Positions 45,270 to 53,402 of a stretch of 64,000 bases of DNA are shown one piece after another. How positions within the stretch are numbered: position 1 is the first letter of the stretch; each line of letters begins with the position of its first letter. The translations under genes and the position numbers were made by a program. The stretch is from a bacterium HR21 (GTDB taxonomy: Bacteria > Bacteroidota > Ignavibacteria > Kapaibacteriales > HRBIN21): contig BEHX01000004.1 in assembly GCA_002898295.1 (NCBI GenBank), positions 1 to 64,000 of the forward strand, in the 5' to 3' direction. The notes under the pieces are model-generated. The model saw only the letters and a list, made by a program, of their open reading frames with translations. It made no database searches and was not told the origin of the DNA.

Positions 45270-45880
45270 CACTGCGTCTGCTGCTCGACTACGAACGGCA
45301 AAGCTTCCTCTATCGTGATCGCCTCCAGCGTCACGGAAGACCCCGGGAGCGGCTCCAGGAGTATCCACTCCGTCAGTGGCTCCGGTGCCGGGAGCCACAT
45401 CCGCGGGAGGCATTCGAGCCGGAGCCAGCAACCACTCTCGAGCTGGAGCAGTTCCCAGCGATAGCTACCCGCCCCAGGGAAGTCGAGCGTATCGCTGCCA
45501 GCCGCCGTCTGTAGGATCACCCGCTCGGGCAGCACTGTCAAGCTCACCGGTGCTCTGCGCTGCCGCATCCACTCCTGCGGGGTTGTCCGCACCAGCATGC
45601 GGTAGCCCCCGGAGGAACGCACCTGCAGCACTGCTCGGAACATGGTCAACCCAGGCACCCGCACTGCAAGAGAGCTTCCAGAGCGCACGGAGATGCCCCC
45701 GGACGCCGTCCGTGCCCAGTTGCCGGGGTCACCGACAAAGCGGAGTTCCAGCGGGAGCTGCCTGCCCGCTTGCCGTACCAGGAAGCCCTCCGGCGGTGGA
45801 GCAAGTTCACGCAGGACCGGGATTGCCAGCCCGCAGCCTCCAAGTCCCAGCGCTAGTCCAGCAACGAGCCATCGACTCAT
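45269..45880 (-). CDS. Hypothetical lipoprotein
   Basis: A 203-residue protein starting with a signal peptide whose lipobox is LGGC (Cys near residue 16). The remainder is beta-rich with no recognised domain. It lies between the methyltransferase/MTHFR fusion and kmo, overlapping both by a few bases. Nothing in it suggests a link to kynurenine chemistry. Confidence 0.65.
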   Translation of the reverse strand: MSRWLVAGLALGLGGCGLAIPVLRELAPPPEGFLVRQAGRQLPLELRFVGDPGNWARTASGGISVRSGSSLAVRVPGLTMFRAVLQVRSSGGYRMLVRTTPQEWMRQRRAPVSLTVLPERVILQTAAGSDTLDFPGAGSYRWELLQLESGCWLRLECLPRMWLPAPEPLTEWILLEPLPGSSVTLEAITIEEALPFVVEQQTQ

Positions 45881-47733
45881 GGAGCCACCTGAGGCTGTTC
45901 AGGCACCAGCTCCAGCTGCCGGAGGATCTCAACGGCAACATCGTAGCGCCGGAACGGTGGCATCAGGTACACCCCGTCAGCGCTCTGCTGCACCGCGCGG
46001 ATAAACTCGACAGCGATGGCAATCCCTTCACGCAGGGCATCCTCCGGGTTCGATGCCCGCGCCATCCGCTGCCTGACCCATCGGGGGATCACAATGCCCG
46101 GCACTTCATGGTGCAGGAACTCCGCATGGCGCAAACTCCGCAAGGGAAGCACCCCCACCAGTACAGCAACAGGCAGCTGCGCCGTTGCTTGCCGGAAACG
46201 CTCCCAGAGCTCCGGATCGAACACCGGCTGGGTAAAGACCACGTGCGCTCCTTCGGCAACCTTCCGTTCTAAGCGCTCCAGCTCCGTTTCCCACTGCTCT
46301 GCCACTGGATTGCAGGAGCAGGCAATGCAGAACCCTGCGGCTGCCCCGAGGGGATTGCCCATCGCATCCCGCCCTTCGTTGAGCAAGCGCAGAATCCGGA
46401 TAAGCCCAATGGAGTCTACATCGAAGACCGCCTTCGCGTACGGGTAATCGCCAATGTGGGGCGGATCACCGGTGACCGCCAAAATATTGCGCACCCCGAG
46501 GGCATGGGCACCGAGCAACTCTGCCTGCAGCGCGACGATGTTCCGGTCACGGCACGCCAGGTGCGTAATGCACTCCATGCCGGTCTGGCTCTGCACCAAG
46601 TGCGAGAGGGCAATCGGGCTCATCCGCAAGCGGGCTCGCGCCCCATCGGAGATATTGACCGCATCGACGCCCCAGCGCCGAAGGAAGCGAGCTCCTTCCA
46701 GGACTGACCGCATATCGAAGCCCCGGGGGACATCGAGCTCAACTGTTATGAGGAACTTCCGCCCCAGCTTCTGAGCAAATGGAGTAGGCTCGGGCACAAG
46801 GGGCTCCGGTACGGGTGGGTCGGCAGAGCTCTCCGGTGTGCTCACGCTCACTGCCCCATGGGGCACCTGCCGGACTGCTGCCACAAGTGCCTGGACACAC
46901 TCCCGTGTTGCCCCCCCATCAATGCCCACGATACGCACCCCGAGAGAAACCAGCTCCTGCGCCATACGGGCAACGTAGTCTGGCTCAGGATCGTAGAAGC
47001 GCACATCCCCGATGATGCGCGGCACGCTCACATCCGGTAGAGCGCAGACGGGCTTTTCCGTAGCTGAGACAAGGGCACGGGCAATTCCGACCATCCGCTG
47101 CGGTCCGACCGTCCCCGCTGCTCCGAGCGCCACAATGGGTAGCCGGCTCACCGCACGGGCAACCCGTGCCGGAAACGAGCTTGCCAGAACCGCGCCATCT
47201 TCAGGGAACGCCTTCAACGCAATCACGGGCAAGCGGGGATTGACCAGCTGTGCTGCCTCGACTGCGAGCTGCAGCTCCTCCAGCTCAATGAACCCTTTCA
47301 GCACGAGCAGCTCTGCCCCGCCATCGACGAGCGCCACGATTTGCTCGATAAAGGCTTGCCGCGCCTGCTGTGCCGTCACGTTCCCCAGCGGTGCCAGAAA
47401 GCGCCCCGTCGGTCCGACAACCCCTGCCGTATATGCCCGGTGCAGCGCCGCACAGCGTGCCAACCACACCCCGGTGCGGTTCAGCTCGTACACCTTATCT
47501 GCCAGACCGTAGCGCTCCAGCGCAATGCGGTTGGCGCGCACGGTGTTGGTCAGCACAACCTCCACGCCGGCTTCGACGAAGCCCCGATGGATTTCCTCCA
47601 CCACCGCGGGCTGGCGCAAGTTATAGAGCTCAGGCGGCTGTTCGTGTAAGCCACGCCGCTGCAGCTCCGCCTCAATGGAACCACCCATTACCACAATCCC
47701 CTGCTGAAGCCGCTGCGGGAAAGCTTCCTTCAT
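45877..47733 (-). CDS. Homocysteine S-methyltransferase-like/methylenetetrahydrofolate reductase fusion; zinc site lost
   Basis: The protein has 618 residues. The C-terminal half (about 330-610) is a methylenetetrahydrofolate reductase-type domain, with NISDGARARL, ITHLACRDRN, ILAVTGDPP and VFTQPVFD. The N-terminal half resembles the homocysteine methyltransferase domain of MetH/YitJ (VLTNTVRANRIALERYGL, ALGAAGTVGP, IVGIDGGAT). All three zinc cysteines are replaced: NC becomes AG in the first motif, and GGCCG becomes GIDGG in the second. The opening DGAMGT is altered to MGGS. Reductase activity is likely; methyl transfer to homocysteine by zinc catalysis is not. Confidence 0.85.
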   Translation of the reverse strand: MKEAFPQRLQQGIVVMGGSIEAELQRRGLHEQPPELYNLRQPAVVEEIHRGFVEAGVEVVLTNTVRANRIALERYGLADKVYELNRTGVWLARCAALHRAYTAGVVGPTGRFLAPLGNVTAQQARQAFIEQIVALVDGGAELLVLKGFIELEELQLAVEAAQLVNPRLPVIALKAFPEDGAVLASSFPARVARAVSRLPIVALGAAGTVGPQRMVGIARALVSATEKPVCALPDVSVPRIIGDVRFYDPEPDYVARMAQELVSLGVRIVGIDGGATRECVQALVAAVRQVPHGAVSVSTPESSADPPVPEPLVPEPTPFAQKLGRKFLITVELDVPRGFDMRSVLEGARFLRRWGVDAVNISDGARARLRMSPIALSHLVQSQTGMECITHLACRDRNIVALQAELLGAHALGVRNILAVTGDPPHIGDYPYAKAVFDVDSIGLIRILRLLNEGRDAMGNPLGAAAGFCIACSCNPVAEQWETELERLERKVAEGAHVVFTQPVFDPELWERFRQATAQLPVAVLVGVLPLRSLRHAEFLHHEVPGIVIPRWVRQRMARASNPEDALREGIAIAVEFIRAVQQSADGVYLMPPFRRYDVAVEILRQLELVPEQPQVAP

Positions 47734-48185
47734 GCGCTGCGCCGCAGGTACTGCTCGACGCTCCACCTCGATGGAGTCCATACCACAAGGAGGACAGCCA
47801 GTACCAAAAGCCCCACATCCTCCACAACCCGCCCCCACCCAATGCGCTCGGCTGCCGTCTGCGAGAAGCAGCCGCAATGGATATCAAGACCACGAGCCAG
47901 CGCACTGACCAACGCTGCCGTGAACACCACCAGCAGCACCGCTGCGACCGCTGCTGCCGCCCGTATCCGCACCCCAACGAGCAACATCAAGCCAATCAGC
48001 AGCTCCAGCCAGGGCAGGATAAGTGCGGGCAGATTAACCAGCTCCAGCGGCAGAAGCCGATAGTTCGCAATGCTACGGGCAAACGCTTCTGGATTGCCCA
48101 CCTTGTCTGCCGCTGCCACCAGAAAGACCATGCCCACCACGACCCGGGCAGCAAGACCGAGCAGCTCGCGCACCCACGCCGGCAT
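47730..48185 (-). CDS. DoxX/MauE-like membrane protein
   Basis: This 151-residue protein has four hydrophobic helices. Its ARVVVGMVFLVAAADKVGNP and SIANYRLLP resemble the start of DoxX/MauE proteins, and DIHCGCFS is a motif of MauE-type members. They are thought to support disulfide or redox steps in the envelope; no specific role is known. It lies 53 bases after the flippase and overlaps the methyltransferase/MTHFR start by four bases. Confidence 0.7.
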   Translation of the reverse strand: MPAWVRELLGLAARVVVGMVFLVAAADKVGNPEAFARSIANYRLLPLELVNLPALILPWLELLIGLMLLVGVRIRAAAAVAAVLLVVFTAALVSALARGLDIHCGCFSQTAAERIGWGRVVEDVGLLVLAVLLVVWTPSRWSVEQYLRRSA

Positions 48186-48238
48186 CGCTTCCCCTCTGGG
48201 CTCCGCTGGTACAGACACGGCGAAATTACAGAAAGCCG

Positions 48239-49657
48239 CTAAACGCTCTGCCTCCGGACCCCCCACCAGAGCCCTACACCAAGCCCGGCACCGAGACTTG
48301 CCAGAAGCCGTGCCACAAGAGTCTCCCCTTGTCCCCCCAAGACGGCAGCCAGGAGCACTACACCCCAGAACCCTGCAACTGTTCCCCACGGATACGGGAC
48401 CGGATAGAGCCGCCGACTCATCACCACTATCAGCGCTGCCGCGACCAGGTAAGCCCCTGCTGTTGCCCATGCGGCACCGATGTAGCCCAGCTGAGGCACG
48501 AGGAGCAGGGTGAGCACTACATTGACTCCCGCTGCCGCTCCCATTGCGATCGGAAGCCGTTCAGTCCGCTTCCGAATGTGCGCCGCCGCTGCTGCCAGAA
48601 CGTAGATACCATAAGCTCCATAGCCTGCCGCCACAATCGGTACTACACCCAGCCCCTCCCAGTAAGCAGGATGGAGCACGTAGACCCCGCCGAGCCGCGC
48701 TTGGGCGAGCACCGGCATCCACAGCGCCAGAGCGGCGAAGACGCAGGCTGCGACCGCATTCCACAGGGCGAAAACTCGGGCAAAGAGCCTCGGAGCATCT
48801 GCCCGTTGGAGCTGCTCCAGGAAAAACGGACGCCAAGCATACTCGAAGACCACGACAAACATCAGCATCGGCAGCGCCAGTCGGTAATTTGCTTGGTAAA
48901 TCCCCACGGAATGGGCATCTGTCAGCGCCATCAGGATCGGGCGGTCTGCAACCTGAAGCACAATGTTCGAAAGCGCCGTCGGCACCAGCGGGAGCCCATA
49001 GCGGAGCATCTCCCGCCAGAGTTCTCCATCCCACCGCCAGCGGAAGTTCCGCTGCAGAATCGGCGCGGTTGCCCCAGCCGTTACCGCTGAGGCAATCAAC
49101 CCCGCCCAGAGGACCCCGAGGGCTCCCCACCGCAGCACCAGGAGGAAGAAGAGCGTTGCTGCAACTGTTACAGCAGCGTTGCCGAGCCGGAGGGCAGAGA
49201 AGAGTCCCAGACGTCGCTGAAGTCGCAAGTGCGCCAGGGGGACCACCGCGAGCGCATCGCACACAGCAATCGCTGCCGCCAGACGGATCCCTGGAGTGCC
49301 GAGCAGCTCCAGCCGTAACATCCTTCCCAACACCGGTGCCAGAACCCAGAGCACGGCACCGAGAATCCCCGCATTGACCGCCATGCCCACCCAGGCCAGG
49401 GCGAAGACTTCCCCCTGCTCCTCGCGCTGCCGCTCGACGGCAAAGCGCATGTACGCCGATTCCCAGCCCAGATTCAACACCACATTCACGAACGCCAGCA
49501 GGGCGTAGAGATAACTGACCTCACCGAGCTCGGCAGGGCTGAGCACGTTCGTGTACAAAGGGGTCAGGAAGAAGTTCAGCGCCCGCACCACTGCCGTCGT
49601 AACGCCGTAGACGAGCGTATCGCCGGCGAGCCGGTGCAGTTGCCCACGGGAGTCCAT
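48239..49657 (-). CDS. Polysaccharide flippase (MOP/Wzx-like)
   Basis: The product has 472 residues from ATG 49657 with about 12-14 hydrophobic helices. The N-terminal LAGDTLVYGVTTAVVRALNFF and LTPLYTNVLSPAELGEVSYL are typical of Wzx/MurJ-type MOP exporters in Bacteroidota. It likely moves undecaprenol-linked sugar units across the inner membrane. No O-antigen cluster is seen around it. Confidence 0.85.
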   Translation of the reverse strand: MDSRGQLHRLAGDTLVYGVTTAVVRALNFFLTPLYTNVLSPAELGEVSYLYALLAFVNVVLNLGWESAYMRFAVERQREEQGEVFALAWVGMAVNAGILGAVLWVLAPVLGRMLRLELLGTPGIRLAAAIAVCDALAVVPLAHLRLQRRLGLFSALRLGNAAVTVAATLFFLLVLRWGALGVLWAGLIASAVTAGATAPILQRNFRWRWDGELWREMLRYGLPLVPTALSNIVLQVADRPILMALTDAHSVGIYQANYRLALPMLMFVVVFEYAWRPFFLEQLQRADAPRLFARVFALWNAVAACVFAALALWMPVLAQARLGGVYVLHPAYWEGLGVVPIVAAGYGAYGIYVLAAAAAHIRKRTERLPIAMGAAAGVNVVLTLLLVPQLGYIGAAWATAGAYLVAAALIVVMSRRLYPVPYPWGTVAGFWGVVLLAAVLGGQGETLVARLLASLGAGLGVGLWWGVRRQSV

Positions 49658-49690
49658 CCCGTACCACCCCCCGGTACCTTCGGAAAGCCC

Positions 49691-49698
49691 TATTTTTG
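49691..49698 (+). promoter_or_regulatory. Putative -7 box of the M28 peptidase operon
   Basis: TATTTTTG, an exact TAnnTTTG match, 30 bases before the ATG at 49729, in the 71-base gap between divergent genes. A GTACC/GGTAC inverted repeat lies just upstream (49661-49677). Confidence 0.5.
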
Positions 49699-49728
49699 CA
49701 CGCCCTTTGAGTTGACCCCTGGCGCCTA

Positions 49729-51588
49729 ATGCAAAGCTATCGCTTTTCCGGCGTCCTCGCCGTGCTCGGGATAGCCCTGCTGTGGTTGCCCGTTGTGGCG
49801 CACTCCCAAGCTCTCTCTCCCACAGCTCAGCGTCTGCTAGAATCCGTCCGCTTCTTGTCCTCCCCAGAGCTCGAAGGGCGTGCCCCAGGTTCGGAGGGCA
49901 ACCGCAAAGCAGCCGAGTACATTGCAGCACGCTTCCGCCAAGCGGGATTACACCCCCTGGCTGGGAGCTACTTCCAGCCGTTCCCGATAGTCACCGACCT
50001 GCGGATCGGCGCTGGGACCCGAGCAGAATTCACCATCACGGTCGAACGCGTTGACCTTCCCCGCAATCTCTGGCGTTCCTATACTCTGCGGTGGACGGCG
50101 GGAACGGATTTCGTGCCTCTGAGCTTCAGTGCACGCGGGACAGCTTCGGGAACGGTGGTCTTTGCCGGCTTCGGCATCTCTGCCCCGGAGCGGGGCTACG
50201 ACGACTACGCCGGTATTTCGGTCCAGGGCAAAATCGTGCTCATCCTCCGCGGCACCCCGTGGGACGAACGCCTGCGCTCAAAGCTGGTTCGAGAAAAGCT
50301 GCAGGAAGAGAAGCAAGCTGCCGATCCCCGCTATGCCTCGCTGCGCTACAAGGTCTCCACGGCAGAACAGCGCGGGGCTGCCGCCGTCATCCTGGTTGAC
50401 CCACAGGGCGACTCTTCCAACGTCCTCCTGCCCCTTTCCCCCGAGATGATGTCCCCACAAGCCGGCATTCCCGTCATCCATGCCCGGCGCACCGAGGCTG
50501 CCAAGCTCTTCCCGCGAGAACGCTCGCTCTATACCCGTGAGCTGGAAATCCTGCGTACGCTCACCCCTCACAGCTTCGAGCTCTCGCTGGTACAGGCAAC
50601 CATCACCGTGGAGTTAGAAACCTCCCAGGCGGAAGTCCCGAACGTGGTGGGCTATGTCCGCGGAAGCACCCCACAGTGGGCACACGAATACCTGATCGTT
50701 GGCGCTCACTTCGACCATCTGGGCTGGGGTGGGTCCGGTTCCCTTTCCCCCTCCCGGGAGCCCGCACTCCACCCCGGAGCCGATGACAATGCCTCTGGCA
50801 CCGCCATCTTGCTCGAATTGGCGGAACGGATTGCCCGGAACCCTCTTCCCCGCTCGGTTCTCTTCATCGCTTTCAATGCCGAAGAGCGCGGCCTACTGGG
50901 CTCTGCCTTCTACGTTCGCCACCCTCTCTTGCCGCTGGATAGCGCTCTGGCAATGGTCAATCTCGACATGGTCGGACGCCTGAAGGACAGCACCCTCATC
51001 GTGCAAGGGGTCGGGAGCTCCTCGATATGGGCACCACTGCTGGATTCCCTGGCACCTCACTTCGGGCTCACCCTCTCCCGCAGCCAGAGCGGCTTCGGTC
51101 CGAGCGATCATACCTCCTTCCACGCCCGCGGACTGCCCGTACTGTTCTTCTTCACCGGACTCCACCGCGACTACCACCGCCCCAGCGATACGTGGGACAA
51201 GCTCAACTACGAAGGGATGGCACTGATTACCGACTTCGTCGAAGCGGTGCTCCGCAGCGTTGCCCAGCGCCCGGAACGCCCGGATTTCCGCCGGACACAG
51301 GCAGCGATGGGACCGCACGGTGAGGGACGCTTCCGAGTTCGCCTCGGCATTATCCCCGACTACAGCGATCAGTCCGACGGACTCCGCATCAACGGGGTCA
51401 ACGAGAACAGCCCTGCTCACCGTGCCGGCTTGCAAGCCGATGACATCCTCACCGCTCTGGGCTCCTACCGCATCCGTTCCATCTACGACCTGATGGAAGC
51501 CCTGCAGCACTTCTCCCCGGGCGACACCACGTCGGTGGAATTTCTCCGCAATGGGGTTCTGCAGAAAGCAACAGTCATCTTCCCGTAG
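49729..51588 (+). CDS. Secreted M28-family metallopeptidase with PA and PDZ domains
   Basis: This 619-residue protein has a signal peptide ending near AHSQA. A protease-associated insert (about residues 105-275) precedes the M28 domain. Its two-zinc ligands are visible: GAHFDHLG, GADDNASGT, FNAEERGLLGS with the catalytic glutamate, and VNLDMVGRL. A C-terminal PDZ domain holds VNENSPAHRAGLQADDILTALG. It is an exported aminopeptidase-like enzyme. An alpha/beta hydrolase and a small lipoprotein follow in the same run. Confidence 0.93.
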   Translation: MQSYRFSGVLAVLGIALLWLPVVAHSQALSPTAQRLLESVRFLSSPELEGRAPGSEGNRKAAEYIAARFRQAGLHPLAGSYFQPFPIVTDLRIGAGTRAEFTITVERVDLPRNLWRSYTLRWTAGTDFVPLSFSARGTASGTVVFAGFGISAPERGYDDYAGISVQGKIVLILRGTPWDERLRSKLVREKLQEEKQAADPRYASLRYKVSTAEQRGAAAVILVDPQGDSSNVLLPLSPEMMSPQAGIPVIHARRTEAAKLFPRERSLYTRELEILRTLTPHSFELSLVQATITVELETSQAEVPNVVGYVRGSTPQWAHEYLIVGAHFDHLGWGGSGSLSPSREPALHPGADDNASGTAILLELAERIARNPLPRSVLFIAFNAEERGLLGSAFYVRHPLLPLDSALAMVNLDMVGRLKDSTLIVQGVGSSSIWAPLLDSLAPHFGLTLSRSQSGFGPSDHTSFHARGLPVLFFFTGLHRDYHRPSDTWDKLNYEGMALITDFVEAVLRSVAQRPERPDFRRTQAAMGPHGEGRFRVRLGIIPDYSDQSDGLRINGVNENSPAHRAGLQADDILTALGSYRIRSIYDLMEALQHFSPGDTTSVEFLRNGVLQKATVIFP

Positions 51589-51603
51589 CCCGGTCCCCAG
51601 AGC

Positions 51604-52467
51604 ATGACAACTCTGACGGTCTTTACCGAACGCTTTTGGCTGGTGAGCACCTCCGGCGAGCGTATCCTCGGGGATCTCCGCTGGCTGCCCAGCCGCGGCA
51701 CCGGACCGATGATCATCATGCTGCATGGCTTTACGGGCTTCAAGGACTGGGGCTTCTTCCCCTACGTGGCAACGGAATTTGCCCTGCGAGGCGCCTGTGT
51801 GGTCACGTTCAACTTCTCCCTGAGCGGGTACATTGAAGGCTCTGACCGTGTCGAACGCCCGGAGCTTTTTGCCCGCAACACGATCGGGCAGGAGGTCGCC
51901 GATACCCGCACCGTCATTACCGCTTTCACGAAGCGCACCGTTGAAGCCCCCGCCTCGTGGTGGAAACGCTGGAACAAACGGCTCTTCTTGCTGGGGTATT
52001 CGCGAGGGGCAGGCGTTGCCCTGATCACCCTGCGGGAGGATCCCAAGCTCGGTGTTGAGCGCCTGGCACTATGGTCTCCGGTGACGACGTTCGACCACTA
52101 CACCGAGCGCCAGAAGAAGCGCTGGCGTCAGCGCGGGACGCTTGAAGTCTCGCACACCCGCACCAGCCAGATCCTGCACATGAACGTGGAGTACCTGGAA
52201 GACCTGGAAGCAAACGTGGAGCGTTACAACCTCCACCGCGCCATTGCTGCACTGCGCTGTCCGACCCTCATCGTGCATGGGATGCACGACATCACCGTCC
52301 CGCTGCGCTCAGTCCAAGAGCTCGTTGCAGCTGCCCCGGAGGGACTCGTCAAGCTGCACGTCCTTCCCCACACCGGGCATACGTTCGGGGTCGATCACCC
52401 TATGCGCCAACCCTCTCCAGCTGTCATTGAAGCCACGACGGTGACAGCAGAGTTCTTCGGGCTATGA
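51604..52467 (+). CDS. Alpha/beta hydrolase
   Basis: The product has 287 residues. The nucleophile elbow is GYSRGAG (about residue 131). The acid is in VHGMHDITVP and the base in HTGHTFGVDHP. The oxyanion loop HGFTGFKDWG near residue 42 fits bacterial serine hydrolases of the prolyl oligopeptidase/dienelactone type. No signal peptide. It follows the M28 gene by 15 bases and overlaps the next start (ATGA). Substrate unknown. Confidence 0.8.
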   Translation: MTTLTVFTERFWLVSTSGERILGDLRWLPSRGTGPMIIMLHGFTGFKDWGFFPYVATEFALRGACVVTFNFSLSGYIEGSDRVERPELFARNTIGQEVADTRTVITAFTKRTVEAPASWWKRWNKRLFLLGYSRGAGVALITLREDPKLGVERLALWSPVTTFDHYTERQKKRWRQRGTLEVSHTRTSQILHMNVEYLEDLEANVERYNLHRAIAALRCPTLIVHGMHDITVPLRSVQELVAAAPEGLVKLHVLPHTGHTFGVDHPMRQPSPAVIEATTVTAEFFGL

Positions 52468-52910
52468 ACACTCGCGTGCTCTTCTGGCTAGGTTTGCTCG
52501 TCAGTGGGTGTGAAAGCCTTGCCCCAACACCCCGGCGGGAGGCATTCCAGCCCGGGCGAAGTACGCCACCCGGGATCGCTCTCTTGTTCAAAAGCGCTCT
52601 GGACAGCGGACGCATTGCCGACGCGCTCACCCTGCTGGGGACCCCTGAAGGAGCGCCACTGCCTGCCGCAGAGCGATACGAGCTGCTGCCTGAATTGGAG
52701 CGTCTGCAGAATCTCCTGGCAGGGCTCCCGATCACAGCCCTGCGGATCGACACGCTCGCTCCAGGCAGCGCTGCCGTATGGCTGGAGGTAGACTATCTGC
52801 ACACGCTCCACTTCCTCCTCCACCGCCGGGACAGCCTCTGGCTCATCATTGCCCTGGAACGCCTTCCGTGGCGCCGCCCTGCCGTCCCGGTTTTCCCGCC
52901 ACCGGAGTAG
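52464..52910 (+). CDS. Small hypothetical lipoprotein
   Basis: This 148-residue protein has a lipobox LVSGC (Cys near residue 16). The rest is soluble with no recognisable domain. A proline-rich end (PAVPVFPPPE) closes the protein. Its start overlaps the hydrolase stop. Confidence 0.6.
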   Translation: MNTRVLFWLGLLVSGCESLAPTPRREAFQPGRSTPPGIALLFKSALDSGRIADALTLLGTPEGAPLPAAERYELLPELERLQNLLAGLPITALRIDTLAPGSAAVWLEVDYLHTLHFLLHRRDSLWLIIALERLPWRRPAVPVFPPPE

Positions 52911-52967
52911 CACGGGAATGCGTTCGGAGGCGTATTTTGCCCCTGGTCACACGAAGCGGTGCCGGCA

Positions 52968-53270
52968 ATGAAAGTCATCGGCATGGTCAGCATCATTCCG
53001 ATCGGCAGCGGGATGTCGTTGTCGCCCTACATTGCAACCTGCGTCCGTACCCTTCGCGAGGCAGGGCTCCACTGCGAGCTCCACGCCGAGGGGACGAACG
53101 TGGAAGGGCAATGGGAGACACTCTGCACGGCACTCCGGCAGTGCTTCGAGCGCCTGCAAGACCAGGGCGTACAGCGGATAAGCGTCCTCCTCAAAGTTGA
53201 GATGCGCTCCGACCGCGAACCCTCCCTTGAGGCTGCCCGTCGCTCGGTAGAATCTAAGCTGGCAGGATGA
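52968..53270 (+). CDS. MTH1187/YqgV-family thiamine-binding-like protein
   Basis: The product has 100 residues from ATG 52968; a GTG at 52959 would add three. It begins KVIGMVSIIPIG and contains SLSPYIATCVRTLREAG, LHAEGTNVEG and a C-terminal RISVLLKVEMRSDR. This pattern fits the DUF77 family, small ferredoxin-like proteins proposed to bind thiamine or hydroxymethylpyrimidine. No thiamine genes are adjacent. Confidence 0.75.
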   Translation: MKVIGMVSIIPIGSGMSLSPYIATCVRTLREAGLHCELHAEGTNVEGQWETLCTALRQCFERLQDQGVQRISVLLKVEMRSDREPSLEAARRSVESKLAG

Positions 53271-53314
53271 GCTCGTAGCCTCTGGGGTGAAGCGGTCAAT
53301 GTGCCCGGGTGCCA

Positions 53315-53322
53315 TAATTTTG
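53315..53322 (+). promoter_or_regulatory. Putative -7 box of nrdJ
   Basis: TAATTTTG, an exact TAnnTTTG match, 80 bases before the preferred nrdJ start and 56 before the alternative. It makes a start at 53301 impossible. Confidence 0.5.
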
Positions 53323-53402
53323 CCCCCGCTCCGGATACGTCCCTGGTGCGGGGTGGTGTGCTGGTCGACTCTGTCTGTATGTCCCATCTGCCCGGCTCTC
53401 CC

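Noticed and set aside
48186-48470. An N-terminal extension of the MauE-like protein
   Set aside because: The upstream residues are Cys/Gly/Arg-rich without a fold and overlap the flippase 3' end; the family start fits ATG 48185.
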